The notes: generated from the letters alone by a model not told the origin. Shown: positions 15,609 to 24,602, counted from the first letter of the stretch. The stretch is 44,920 nt of DNA from Clostridiales bacterium (GCA_019423635.1 JAHZBA010000020.1:1-44920); one strand, 5' to 3'. A program made the numbers and translations.

Positions 15609-16490
15609 TTACGCGCGGGCGACGCCCATCAGCTCCGCCAGATTGGCGCCGGGGTCCGGACGCCCCTCAATGACGGGCGCCTTGGCCGTCATCAGGCCGC
15701 TGACGCCGGGGCCGTGGCCCATGAGGATGCAGTCGCCGTGAATCACGACGCCCACGGTTACGGCGCCGGTGAGATAGCCCCGGCCGTAGGTGTTGTCACA
15801 GTTCTCCAGCAAAACGATGTCCCCGTAGCGCAGGTGATCCAGCCCATACCGGCGGATTTCGTCCCAATCCGCCGTCATGATGTCGTAGTCGCCCTTCACC
15901 GCGCTGAACTCGCCGATCCCGCTTCCCATCAGATGGGCGGGGACCCTGGCGGCCACCGGGACCACCAGCTTTCCGTGCTCCACGGTCAGATTCATCCGCT
16001 CAAACAGCTCCGGCCCCAGGCTCAGGCAGTGGATGGTGTCCTCAAAGCCCCGGATCTTCATGCCCCGTCCCTGCATCCGAACCTGGATTTTGTCCTCCAG
16101 GGTCATCCGCTCCAGGACCTCCCGGGGGAAGTAGACCAGAAGATCCTCCACGCCCCCGTGGGAGCCGGTGACAAAGCCCTTGGCCCCTTTGGCCTCTCCC
16201 GTCAGCACCACGGCGGGATTGCCGACGCAGGAGAGCAGGTGCAGGGCGTTGTTCTCCTCCTCGTTGGGGTTGCGGATGGTGACGCCGGGCTCGATGTGGT
16301 CCCCCTCCATGCCGTAGACGCTGTCGCCGATCTGCACGTTCAGGGTGATGGAGCCCATCCGCGGGAGAATGACCGCCCTGCCGTTATGGGCCACCTGCCA
16401 GGGCATCTGCCGCAAAAAGGGATGCCGCACGGCACCCATGCCGTACTGGATGACCAGACGCTCCGCGTTGCACACTGCCTTTTCCATCAT
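15609..16490 (-). CDS. DUF4438 domain protein
   Basis: A 293-aa protein recognisable as the DUF4438 family (compact beta-rich proteins found in Thermotoga and Clostridia, function unknown). Glycine-rich conserved blocks include RVPAHLMGSGIG, DIVLLENCDNTYGRGY and a C-terminal GHGPGVSGLMT. No signal peptide or membrane segment. ATG at 16490 lies 9 nt after GGAAG; a second in-frame ATG follows immediately. It is upstream of the M28 peptidase and downstream of the TRAP permease remnant, so it probably shared a substrate-uptake operon with that transporter before the break. Confidence 0.82.
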   Translation of the reverse strand: MMEKAVCNAERLVIQYGMGAVRHPFLRQMPWQVAHNGRAVILPRMGSITLNVQIGDSVYGMEGDHIEPGVTIRNPNEEENNALHLLSCVGNPAVVLTGEAKGAKGFVTGSHGGVEDLLVYFPREVLERMTLEDKIQVRMQGRGMKIRGFEDTIHCLSLGPELFERMNLTVEHGKLVVPVAARVPAHLMGSGIGEFSAVKGDYDIMTADWDEIRRYGLDHLRYGDIVLLENCDNTYGRGYLTGAVTVGVVIHGDCILMGHGPGVSGLMTAKAPVIEGRPDPGANLAELMGVARA

Positions 16491-16533
16491 GACACCGCTT
16501 CCTTCCCACTTCTAAAATAGGCCTGCACAGTGC

Positions 16534-16749
16534 TCAGACCAGCAGCAGGCTCAGGCCGGGGACAAAGGCCAGAAGAAGACAGACGATGAACAGGGCGACG
16601 ATCTGCGGGATGACCGGCTTGACGATCTTTTCCATGGGCAGCCCCGTCATGTTGGACGCAACGAACACGTTCATGCACACGGGCGGGGTCACAAAGCCCA
16701 CCGCCAGGCAGACGATCATGATGACGCCCAGGTGGATCACATTTTCCAA
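16534..16749 (-). pseudogene. TRAP transporter large permease (DctM), C-terminal remnant
   Basis: Only the last 71 codons of a DctM-type permease are present: NVIHLGVIMIV, VGFVTPPV, MNVFVASNMTG and the terminal hydrophobic segment, where a complete protein has about 425 aa. Immediately upstream (about 16750) the homology stops, an in-frame TGA appears, and base composition falls sharply. No dctQ or dctP gene is present. The break coincides with the left edge of the AT-richer block, so the remainder was probably deleted or replaced when that block arrived. It is unlikely to be functional. Confidence 0.82.
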
Positions 16750-16912
16750 ACAGTTCCATCATATCTGTCCCGTTGTTCCACAAATTTTTTATGATATTCC
16801 TCCAATAAAGCAACTCTTCCGGCGATTTGCGTAAACCAAAGGCTCAGCCGTTTTGTATGAACCTACGCATAAAACTTGCTGCAAAAGCCAGAGCAAAACA
16901 GATTTGGATTCT

Positions 16913-18265
16913 TTAAAAAACGCCCTGATCCATCATGGCCGTAGCAACCTTCTCAAAGCCGGCAATATTGGCACCGGCCACCAGATCATATCCCAAACCA
17001 TAGCGCTCAGCCGCTTCTGCGGAGACTTGGTGAATATTGGTCATCATCCGTTTCAACTGAGCATCCACTTCCTCCGCTGTCCAAATCAGGCGCTCACTAT
17101 TCTGGGCCATCTCCAGCGCGGAGACACCCACACCTCCGGCGTTGACAGCTTTAGAGGGTGCTACAATGATATGCTTCTGAGCCCGCAGGAAGGTCAATGC
17201 CTCATTGGTGGTGGGCATATTTGCTACTTCAATGTAATACTTCACACCAGAGGCGGCAATTTTCTCTGCTGAGTCCATATGTACATCGTTCTGCATGGCA
17301 GAAGGCATATTAATGTCCACATCTGTAGCTCCCCAATGTTTGGCGCCGGGCACAAACTCACAACCAAACCGGTCTGCATAGGGTTTACAATGCAACGGAT
17401 CGTCCGTACGCATTTTCAGGATAAAGTCGATCTTCTCCTGTGTGGCAACACCGTCGGGGTCGTGAATGTAACCATCGGGACCAGAGAAATACGTTACCTT
17501 AGCCCCCAGTTCTGTAGCTTTCTTCATGATTCCCCAAGCCACATTGCCATAGCCTGAGATCGCAATCCGCTTGCCTGCGATGGTATCATGCTCATGCTTT
17601 AAAACTTCTTGCAAGTAGTAGATAGCCCCATAACCAGTGGCCTCCGGGCGGATCAGAGAGCCGCCATAGGCAAGGCCCTTTCCTGTGAGTACACCGTTTT
17701 CCCAGGTCCCTTTGATCCGGCGATACTGGCCATACAAATAGCCAATTTCCCGACCGCCGACACCCATATCTCCAGCAGGCACATCAATATCCGGCCCGAT
17801 AAAGCGGTAAAGCGCCGTCATAAAGCTCTGGCAAAAACGCATGACCTCCGCATCTGACTTACCTGCAGGATCGAAATCGCTGCCTCCCTTGCCTCCGCCG
17901 ATAGGCAAACCGGTAAGGCTATTCTTAAAGATCTGCTCAAAACCAAGGAACTTAATGATCCCGGGATAGACATTCTTCTGAAACCGAAGGCCACCTTTAT
18001 AAGGACCAATGGCCCCGTTAAACTGACAACGCCAGCCAGTATTGGTGTGATACTCGCCGTGATCGTCCTGCCAAACCACACGGAAACTGACCATCCGTTC
18101 CGGTTCCACAATGCGGCTGAGAAGATCTGCTTTTTCATACTCAGGATGCTTGTCAATAACCGGAGAGAGCGAAGAGAGTACCTCTTCCACCGTCTGCACA
18201 AACTCCGGCTCATTTGCATATTTCTTTTGGACAGTTTCAATCACGCGGGCAATATAAGCGTTCAT
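16913..18265 (-). CDS. gdhA: NADP-type glutamate dehydrogenase
   Basis: Hexameric-type glutamate dehydrogenase, 450 aa, the standard length for the small GdhA class. The substrate-binding block GPYKGGLRF, the catalytic lysine region LPIGGGKGGSDFDP and the nucleotide-binding GYGNVAWG are all present. It interconverts glutamate with 2-oxoglutarate and ammonia. In this AT-richer block it sits with an amino-acid symporter, an aminotransferase and a D-2-hydroxyacid dehydrogenase, so it could regenerate 2-oxoglutarate for transamination. ATG at 18265 follows AAGGAAG. Codons use more A/T in third positions than the neighbouring operons. Confidence 0.95.
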   Translation of the reverse strand: MNAYIARVIETVQKKYANEPEFVQTVEEVLSSLSPVIDKHPEYEKADLLSRIVEPERMVSFRVVWQDDHGEYHTNTGWRCQFNGAIGPYKGGLRFQKNVYPGIIKFLGFEQIFKNSLTGLPIGGGKGGSDFDPAGKSDAEVMRFCQSFMTALYRFIGPDIDVPAGDMGVGGREIGYLYGQYRRIKGTWENGVLTGKGLAYGGSLIRPEATGYGAIYYLQEVLKHEHDTIAGKRIAISGYGNVAWGIMKKATELGAKVTYFSGPDGYIHDPDGVATQEKIDFILKMRTDDPLHCKPYADRFGCEFVPGAKHWGATDVDINMPSAMQNDVHMDSAEKIAASGVKYYIEVANMPTTNEALTFLRAQKHIIVAPSKAVNAGGVGVSALEMAQNSERLIWTAEEVDAQLKRMMTNIHQVSAEAAERYGLGYDLVAGANIAGFEKVATAMMDQGVF

Positions 18266-18359
18266 TTTATTATAGACTTCCTTTGCATTTAAAATAGTAG
18301 TGTTTAAAGCCCCTCTCCAAGGGCTGTCAAATCCGCCTCATCATCCTTGACGACAGCAG

Positions 18360-18386
18360 GACTCCGCGGCATGAAGCCGCAGAGTC
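18360..18386. other. Hairpin in the gdhA-symporter spacer
   Basis: GACTC.GCGGC pairs with GCCGC.GAGTC (one mismatch, loop ATGAA) in the 211-bp spacer 18266-18476. No T-run follows on the minus strand, so termination after the symporter gene is uncertain. Confidence 0.4.
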
Positions 18387-18476
18387 TTGCCGCCGCAGAA
18401 TCGGGCTGCAGGAACTTTTTACACGGCGAGAAGGGAGGGATTCGAAAGGTGAAAAAGGAATTTACACGTTGCGGAT

Positions 18477-19916
18477 TTACTTGGTTTTTGCCTTCTTAGA
18501 CTCGGCGATTGCCTTTTTGACATCATTCAAAGTAGTATCTAGCTCTGCTCCGCCCGCATTATACTCTTTCCATTTTTTTGCAATGACTTTGTTAATGCCC
18601 AGCAAAGCAATCAAATTGACAATAACCATCGGGCCATTCAAACAATCGCAGATAGAGAAAACCACCTCAACATAGGTAATAGAACCGAAAATGCAGGAAA
18701 AGAGAAGAATCGCAATATACAGCCAAGTGTGTCTGCCTTTGAAAATCTGCTTCCAATTCTGCTGGCCCACAAAGAACGCACCGATGATCGTAGACATGCA
18801 GAAAAAGAAGATCGAAATTGAGACAATAATGGAACCAAAATTACCAAGAAGTCCCTGGAATCCATACTGGACACACTGTACACCTTCAACGCCGATAGTA
18901 TTGGCGCCGGTGGCCAAGATGATCAAAGCAGACATCGTCAACACAATGAACGTATCAATAACAATCGACATCATTGCAACCAGGCCTTGGTCACAGGGGT
19001 GTTTCACCTTGGCAACCGCATGGGCATGGGCCGTAGAGCCCTGGCCGGCTTCATTGGAAAACAGACCACGCGCAACGCCATAGCGCATGGCTTCTTTGAT
19101 CGTAAAACCAATCGCACCGCCGGCAGCAGCTTTAAACGTAAATGCGCTCTTGAAAATTGTCACAATCACACCGGGAACCGCTGCAATGTTAGCCAGCAGA
19201 ACAACGAGACCACCCGCCAGGTAGATGATCGCCATAACAGGTACCATCTTTTCAATCAAGGAACCAATTACTTTGATACCGCCGATTCCAACAATCAGAA
19301 CGATTGCGCAAATAACAATGCCGGTAACCCAAGTCGGTAGGCCAAACGATCCCTCCATTGCGCCGGCTAGTGTATTGCCCTGTGCCAGGGCGCAGGCGAC
19401 ACCATAGCCAATCACTACAAGCCACGCCTCAAAGCTGCCCATGAACTTGCTGAACCGCGGTGCATTGGGAAACGCTTTTTGAATGTACAGTGCTGGGCCG
19501 CCGATGACAGAGCCATCCGGCAGGACCTCACGGTAGATTTGTGCCGCAGTGGCTTCTGCAGAAATCGTACCCATTCCAAAAAACGCGGAAACCCACAGCC
19601 AAAATACAGCGCCGGGACCACCTGCCAGAATGGCAGTGGCCGGGCCAGCAATGTTGCCAATGCCAATCTGACCGCCGATTGCAATCAGAACCGACTGAAT
19701 AGGTGACAGCTCCCCCTTGCCCAGATCACTCTTAGTGCGTTTCCAGCCATGGAAAAACATTGTGAATGCATCACCCATATGCCGGAGCTGAGGCCACCCA
19801 GCCCGAATGGTAAAAAAGATCCCCATGAAAAACATCACATAGATCATGAAGTTACTCCAGCAGAAGTTTGCAATTGCAGAAGTAATTGACAATATGGTAT
19901 CATTGATCTGTTGCAT
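18477..19916 (-). CDS. Alanine/glycine:cation symporter (AGCS family)
   Basis: Polytopic membrane protein of 479 aa with the AGCS hallmarks GQIGIGNIAGPATAI near residue 85, the FSNEAGQGSTAHAHA block and many hydrophobic helices. These carriers import alanine, glycine or related small amino acids with sodium or protons. The start at 19916 is chosen from AGAGGGGG upstream and gives the expected N-terminus; the longer frame to 19973 lacks a ribosome site. Neighbours are glutamate dehydrogenase and D-2-hydroxyacid dehydrogenase/aminotransferase genes, consistent with uptake of an amino acid that is then transaminated. Confidence 0.93.
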   Translation of the reverse strand: MQQINDTILSITSAIANFCWSNFMIYVMFFMGIFFTIRAGWPQLRHMGDAFTMFFHGWKRTKSDLGKGELSPIQSVLIAIGGQIGIGNIAGPATAILAGGPGAVFWLWVSAFFGMGTISAEATAAQIYREVLPDGSVIGGPALYIQKAFPNAPRFSKFMGSFEAWLVVIGYGVACALAQGNTLAGAMEGSFGLPTWVTGIVICAIVLIVGIGGIKVIGSLIEKMVPVMAIIYLAGGLVVLLANIAAVPGVIVTIFKSAFTFKAAAGGAIGFTIKEAMRYGVARGLFSNEAGQGSTAHAHAVAKVKHPCDQGLVAMMSIVIDTFIVLTMSALIILATGANTIGVEGVQCVQYGFQGLLGNFGSIIVSISIFFFCMSTIIGAFFVGQQNWKQIFKGRHTWLYIAILLFSCIFGSITYVEVVFSICDCLNGPMVIVNLIALLGINKVIAKKWKEYNAGGAELDTTLNDVKKAIAESKKAKTK

Positions 19917-20084
19917 ACGTTTACCCCCTCTAAAATCTGAATATCCAAAAGTTATGCTTTTCGCAGCTCCCACCCTTCAGAATTCCCTGTAATTTACAAC
20001 TGTGCAAAGCTTAGGACCAGGTTCGGTCCAAGGAGGACGACAGTTCTAACGCATTTGCATAGGGAAAATGTTTTTTACCTGAGC

Positions 20085-21026
20085 TCAGTATCCTTTGGCA
20101 AAATCGACCAGATCGTTTAGAGGTTCTCCTTTGAGATACTTCACAAAGTTCTTATAAACGGTGTCAAAACAACGTTCATAATACAGATCCGACCACATAA
20201 CCGTATGCGGCGTGACAAAGATATTCTCTGTGGTCCAAAGAGGACTGTCTTTGGGTAACGGCTCCTCTTCGAATACATCCAGTGAAACACTATAGAATTT
20301 TCCCCGCTCATTGGCTCTGAGCAGTGCTTCGGTATCGATGACGCTGCCGCGGGAGATGTTTACGATGGTCACACCGTCCTTCATCTGCGCAATTGTCTTT
20401 TCATTGATGATGTGATAGGTACGAGGTGTACTGGGCAGTGTGGACACGATTACATCACAGCGTCCCCAGAACGCATCCATGGAATCAAAACAAAACACCT
20501 CATCAAAGAACTCCCGTGAAGAACCAGAGGTATTTACCCCAAGAATCTTCGCATCAAAGGCCCTCAACCGCTTGGCTGCCTCCCTGGCAATATTGCCTGT
20601 TCCTAAAATTCCGATAGTCTTGCCGAAAATCTCCCGCACGTTACGTTCCTGAATCCATTCCCGGCTCAACTGATGACGGTTAAACGCCTTTAAATCCTTG
20701 AACGCGTTCAAGATATATGTGACAATCCACTCTCCGATGGGAATCGAAGTGGTCTGTGTATTATTGGTAATGAGCTTTCCGCTGTCTCTCAGAACCTCAG
20801 GAACGTGGTTGACCCCCTTGCTGACCAGCTGAATCCACTTCAACGAACCCATCTTAGCCAAGTCGATCTTTTGGAAAGGATCATAGCAGACGATCATCTC
20901 TGCCCCTTCCATCTCCGGTCTCGGTTGAAAACAATCCTCCGGAGAGTAGACAATTTCCACACCGAGGTCCTCAATTTTCCTCATATTCTCAGGGCCGTAT
21001 TCATAAGTAAAAATTGCTTTTGGCAT
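20085..21026 (-). CDS. D-2-hydroxyacid dehydrogenase (NAD-dependent)
   Basis: A 313-aa D-isomer-specific 2-hydroxyacid dehydrogenase. The Rossmann motif GILGTGNIA is near residue 142, the substrate arginine is in NISRGSVIDTEAL, the glutamate in FEEEPLP and the catalytic histidine in TPHTVMW. It reduces a 2-oxoacid to the (R)-2-hydroxyacid or the reverse. It directly follows an aminotransferase gene (12 bp gap), so the pair probably converts an amino acid to its 2-hydroxyacid, disposing of reducing power. The exact substrate cannot be read from the sequence. ATG at 21026 follows GAGGAG. Confidence 0.92.
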   Translation of the reverse strand: MPKAIFTYEYGPENMRKIEDLGVEIVYSPEDCFQPRPEMEGAEMIVCYDPFQKIDLAKMGSLKWIQLVSKGVNHVPEVLRDSGKLITNNTQTTSIPIGEWIVTYILNAFKDLKAFNRHQLSREWIQERNVREIFGKTIGILGTGNIAREAAKRLRAFDAKILGVNTSGSSREFFDEVFCFDSMDAFWGRCDVIVSTLPSTPRTYHIINEKTIAQMKDGVTIVNISRGSVIDTEALLRANERGKFYSVSLDVFEEEPLPKDSPLWTTENIFVTPHTVMWSDLYYERCFDTVYKNFVKYLKGEPLNDLVDFAKGY

Positions 21027-21038
21027 ACTCTGCTCCTC

Positions 21039-22205
21039 TTACGATCTCTTTTTCGCCAAGTATTCCTTCATTCTGCGAATTCCCTCCAAAATATTTTCAT
21101 CGGAGTTTGCAAAGCAGATGCGGAGATAGCCCTCGCCCATAGCACCAAACGCACTGCCTGCAATGGTCATCACACCCGCATTTTTCAGAAGATCCATACT
21201 AAAATCATAGGAGCTCATGCCAAACTCCTTGATATTGATGAAAGTACAGAAAGATCCCTGCGTTTTGAAGGGTTTCATCCCGGGAATCTCCTTCAGCCCG
21301 TTGTACAGCAAATCCCGCCGGTGTTCATATTGCCGGCGCATATCCTCCACACAGTCCTGCGGGCCCCGGAGCGCTTCCGTACCAGCCTGCATAACGAAAG
21401 TGGGCAGACTGGATGCTACGGCCTGCTGCATGGTGGCCATATGTGCGATAATTTCGGTATCCGCGCACACAGTATATCCAATTCGCCAGCCGGTCATCGC
21501 ATAAGTTTTGGAGAGGCTGTTGACCACCAAAACATTTTTTCTGATCTCCGGAATCTGTGCGATGCTGAAGTGCTCACGTCCATCGAACAGAATTTTTTCG
21601 TACACTTCATCTGAAATGACAAGGATGTCGTGTTTTGCTACAATTTCTGCCAGCTTCTCACCGTCTTTTCTGGACAAGACAGCTCCGATGGGATTACTGG
21701 GATAACAGAGAATAACCGCCTTTGTTTTCGGTGTGATTGCTTTCTCAAGGTCTTCCGGCTGCAGTTGGAATCCAAACTCTTCCTTCAGGGGAACACGCAC
21801 AGGAATACCGCCCAGAGTGAGTACTTGTCCTTCGTAGCAGGTGTATGCGGGATCAGGAATGATTACCTCGTCTCCCGGATTCATAGTGGCCGCCAGGGAG
21901 AGGAAAATACCCTCTACCCCGCCAATCGTTACCATAACATTTTCCGGTGTATGATGGATTCCAAACTGTTTTGTATACTTGTCTGCTACAGCCTCCCGCA
22001 TGGACGGCAGGCCTGGCTCTGTGGCGTATTTCGTCATTCCAGCCTGCAGTGCCTTCCACGCGCTCTCTTTGATATGATAAGGCGTCTCGAAATTAGGTTC
22101 TCCATTGCACAGATTCACCGTATTTTCGTAATTCGCCGCAATGCGGAACATATCCCGAATCGCAGATCGAGGATAATTAGCAGACAGCTTTGAAATATGA
22201 TTCAT
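21039..22205 (-). CDS. Class I/II PLP-dependent aminotransferase
   Basis: A 388-aa fold-type I aminotransferase. The PLP lysine lies in NSLSKTYAMTGWRIGY, the cofactor-binding aspartate and tyrosine in ILVISDEVYEKI, and the carboxylate-binding arginine near the end in YLRICFANS. The N-terminal CNGEPNFETP is typical of aspartate/aromatic aminotransferase-like enzymes. It should feed the adjacent D-2-hydroxyacid dehydrogenase with a 2-oxoacid. ATG at 22205 is clearly marked by AGGAGG five bases upstream, so the upstream in-frame extension is not used. First gene of its operon. Confidence 0.93.
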   Translation of the reverse strand: MNHISKLSANYPRSAIRDMFRIAANYENTVNLCNGEPNFETPYHIKESAWKALQAGMTKYATEPGLPSMREAVADKYTKQFGIHHTPENVMVTIGGVEGIFLSLAATMNPGDEVIIPDPAYTCYEGQVLTLGGIPVRVPLKEEFGFQLQPEDLEKAITPKTKAVILCYPSNPIGAVLSRKDGEKLAEIVAKHDILVISDEVYEKILFDGREHFSIAQIPEIRKNVLVVNSLSKTYAMTGWRIGYTVCADTEIIAHMATMQQAVASSLPTFVMQAGTEALRGPQDCVEDMRRQYEHRRDLLYNGLKEIPGMKPFKTQGSFCTFINIKEFGMSSYDFSMDLLKNAGVMTIAGSAFGAMGEGYLRICFANSDENILEGIRRMKEYLAKKRS

Positions 22206-23280
22206 AGAAACCTCCTTTATGAACAATCTTGCGTACTGCATTCGCCTATCAGATGAAAACAAGGTTTTGTTACCGAGCCTCACAAGCAGGTCTTTCCTAT
22301 GCACGCCAAAAGCAACGTCCGCAATGCCGGTCAGACAGCTTTAACCGCATGTGTTACCTTGGTCTTTCGGCAAAATACTCCTGCCGGATTTTTTGCCTGG
22401 GAGAAATCGTCGCTTTCCATGTCATAGACATGATCTTTAATCTGAAATCCCGTATGATTGAATTCATTCTAAGCAAAATTGCAGGATCTCTATCGTGACT
22501 GATCTGTCAACACATCAGCCGCAGAAACATCTGCTATAAAATTTCCATTCCGAGCTGTTCAACGAACCGATCCGCAACTGCTCTTTATTTCCAACACCAC
22601 GTACTTTTAAAAATATATTTGACTTCATCAGACGAACAAGCTGTATTACAGCCGGCCAAACAGAATGCTGGGCACCAAACTGCCAAAAATATGCCTCTCC
22701 CAAAATCACTCCGGACTTACTTGATGCTCCCTTTTCAGGCAGCCGCGCAGATCCATACAATTCTCTGCATATTGGTGGTCCCATCACCTCACTCCCAAAC
22801 GTCCTCGGCATATTTGCCCAATATTTTGCTGTATTAGCCTCGCCTTATATGCACAATAACGCAAGCAGATGGTTTTCGAATCCTCCAAATCGAGTATCTT
22901 TTTAGAACTGCTCGTTTTTCCGGCATTTTGCATATTTTCCCGCTTTCAGTATGTGCAAAATATCAATATCATTTTTTCATTTAACAACTAAATCTATAAA
23001 AAACATGGCCTGCCCCTCTAACCAGAACAGCATAAACTACGCTGTTACCAATAGATCGAGCAGACCAAGTCCGTAATCCATGTATGATTTCCGCCCCCTT
23101 GTCCGCCGGCGAACAAACGCAGCCGGGATTTTCGCCAGGTCTCAGGCTCCCGCGGGATCAGAAGGTTCCCTCTGCCGTCGACCTGTCCCCGCAAGGGCGT
23201 CAAAAACCCCTCCGGCAAACGGAGTTCCGTTTGCCGGAGGGGTTTTCGGGTCCATCCAGCCTGCGGGCCGTCTCCGGTTC
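22206..23280. other. AT-rich 1.07-kb non-coding spacer; right edge of the acquired block
   Basis: No convincing gene. Short open frames here lack ribosome sites and recognisable domains. It contains an imperfect dyad near 22930-22965 (TTTTGCATAT ... GTATGTGCAAAA) that could be an operator for the aminotransferase operon. Base composition returns to GC-rich at about 23080-23100. A strong terminator for the next gene lies at 23203-23246. Confidence 0.5.
23203..23246 (-). terminator. Intrinsic terminator of the XRE-GntR regulator gene
   Basis: A roughly 20-bp near-perfect stem (23203-23223 with 23226-23246) built on CCCCTCCGGCAAACGGA, ending in TTTTT on the minus strand, 35 bp after the stop codon. 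Confidence 0.88.
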
Positions 23281-24342
23281 TCAGGAGAACCGATACCGGC
23301 CGGAGGATTTTTTCATGTGCTCCCGCATTGCCAGCCGCGCGCCGTCCGGATCTGCCGAGAGAATCGCCCCATAGATCTTGAGATGCTCATGGTAGATCTC
23401 CCGCACCTGCTCCAGGTCCGCCATACCGGTCTGGCTGACTCTCCGCAGGAGATTTCGGATCGTCTGTATCTCGGAATAGATCACGGGATTTTCGGAGCAC
23501 TCGGCGATGCAGACGTGAAACGCTATGTCCTCGTCCAAAAAGGCCTGGACATCTCCCTGCTCATAGGCCACCTTTAATCGGTAAAAAATATCGCCCAGCT
23601 TCGCCAGCTTCTCCTCGCTCTTGCAGGAGGCCGACAGCTCCGCCGCCTTCTCCTCCAGAAGGTCCCGGACCACCAGGATGCTGTCAATCTGCGCACTGTT
23701 CAAAAACAGCGACCAGGACAGGGGGATCACAAAGAAATCGGTGTCCTTCTCACTGATAAAGGTGCCCTGTCCCGGGCGGATATCCACAATGCCCATGACA
23801 AAGAGGACCTTGAGGGCCTCCCGCAGGGCGGAGCGCCCCACACCGAGCTTTTTCGCCAGGTCCCTGTCCGATTCGATCTGACTGCCCCTTCTCAGGGTAC
23901 CCTTGAAAATCTCGTCCGCAAAATAGAGGGTCAGCCGGTTGACAAGGTACGAGATATCCGATTTTTTGTTCCCGCCCGCGCACAGCGCCTCCGCCCCGCC
24001 GCCCGCATGGGCCGCGGCGTCCAGACACTCGGCAAACAGATCCGGCCGCATGGAAAACGTCGAGGCGTCCATGCCCAGCTTTTCGCTGACCTTCGCCACC
24101 ACCACATTGAGCTGCGCCCCGCCTCTGGACTCCAGATTGGACAGGGAGGAGACGCTCATCAGCGCCTTCCCGCTCTCATCCAGCAGGAAGCTGTCGATCA
24201 GCTCTTTCTGGGTCATATGGAGGTGCCGCCGGAGCTGGCGGATATTGGCGCTCTTATATCTGGGGTGATAGCGCTCCTCCGCGTCATCAGCGACGCCCTG
24301 CAAAAACTCCGCGCCGGAACGCCTCTTTTCCTGTTCCCTCAT
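23281..24342 (-). CDS. Hybrid regulator: N-terminal XRE-like HTH + GntR winged helix + FCD
   Basis: A 353-aa transcription factor, about 110 residues longer than ordinary FadR-type GntR regulators. Residues about 25-70 (NIRQLRRHLHMTQKELIDSF, then SVSSLSNLESRGG) look like a Cro/C1 (XRE) helix-turn-helix. Residues about 130-195 form a GntR winged helix (ESDRDLAKKLGVGRSALREAL, then RPGQGTFIS). The remainder is an all-helical FCD effector domain (FHVCIAECSENPVIYS, HEHLKIYGAI) that usually binds carboxylic acids through metal-ligating histidines. Start at 24342 has GGGGGG upstream. Target genes are unknown; the neighbouring amino-acid block is one candidate. Confidence 0.85.
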   Translation of the reverse strand: MREQEKRRSGAEFLQGVADDAEERYHPRYKSANIRQLRRHLHMTQKELIDSFLLDESGKALMSVSSLSNLESRGGAQLNVVVAKVSEKLGMDASTFSMRPDLFAECLDAAAHAGGGAEALCAGGNKKSDISYLVNRLTLYFADEIFKGTLRRGSQIESDRDLAKKLGVGRSALREALKVLFVMGIVDIRPGQGTFISEKDTDFFVIPLSWSLFLNSAQIDSILVVRDLLEEKAAELSASCKSEEKLAKLGDIFYRLKVAYEQGDVQAFLDEDIAFHVCIAECSENPVIYSEIQTIRNLLRRVSQTGMADLEQVREIYHEHLKIYGAILSADPDGARLAMREHMKKSSGRYRFS

Positions 24343-24363
24343 GCCAAACCCCCCGTTTTGCAC

Positions 24364-24602
24364 TCGGCCGGTTCAGCCGGCCCGTTTTTCTCCGTCCGCC
24401 GCAGCGGGGCGGCACCCGCTGCGATAGTCAAAACACTTGAAAATCGGTATTCCGATTTTCAAGGCGGGCATCGCCCGCCGGCACATAGGTGTGCCGTGTT
24501 TTGACCAGGAAGTCCACCGTTAAGCCGTTTCACGGCTCCTGGGGCGCGTACGCGCCCCAGGGTTGAAAAGAAGGATCTACTTCTTTTCAACTGCGGTGAC
24601 TA
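24364..24602. repeat. Fully base-paired spacer with two consecutive cloverleaf (four-way junction) folds
   Basis: Almost every base of this spacer pairs. Hairpins: GGCCGG-N5-CCGGCC (24366-24382) and CGCAGCGGG/CCCGCTGCG (24400-24423). Cloverleaf 1: closing stem 24427-24436/24496-24505 (10 bp) encloses three perfect hairpins of 11 bp (24437-24462), 7 bp (24463-24479) and 6 bp (24480-24495), with no unpaired linker. Cloverleaf 2: closing stem 24511-24519/24594-24601 (8 bp, one bulge) encloses hairpins of 5 bp (24524-24536), 10-11 bp (24538-24561) and 11 bp (24563-24590). Both contain a TTGAAAA...TTTTCAA arm. It lies between two minus-strand regulator genes. It may be a structured RNA, a regulatory leader or a mobile palindromic element. 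Confidence 0.75.

Noticed and set aside
22515..22811. 98-codon minus-strand frame in the AT-rich spacer
   Set aside because: No ribosome site, no recognisable domain and no conserved neighbour; treated as chance.
16750..23080. Integrative element or prophage
   Set aside because: No integrase, transposase, conjugation or phage genes and no att-like repeats seen; only composition and the broken TRAP gene support acquisition.
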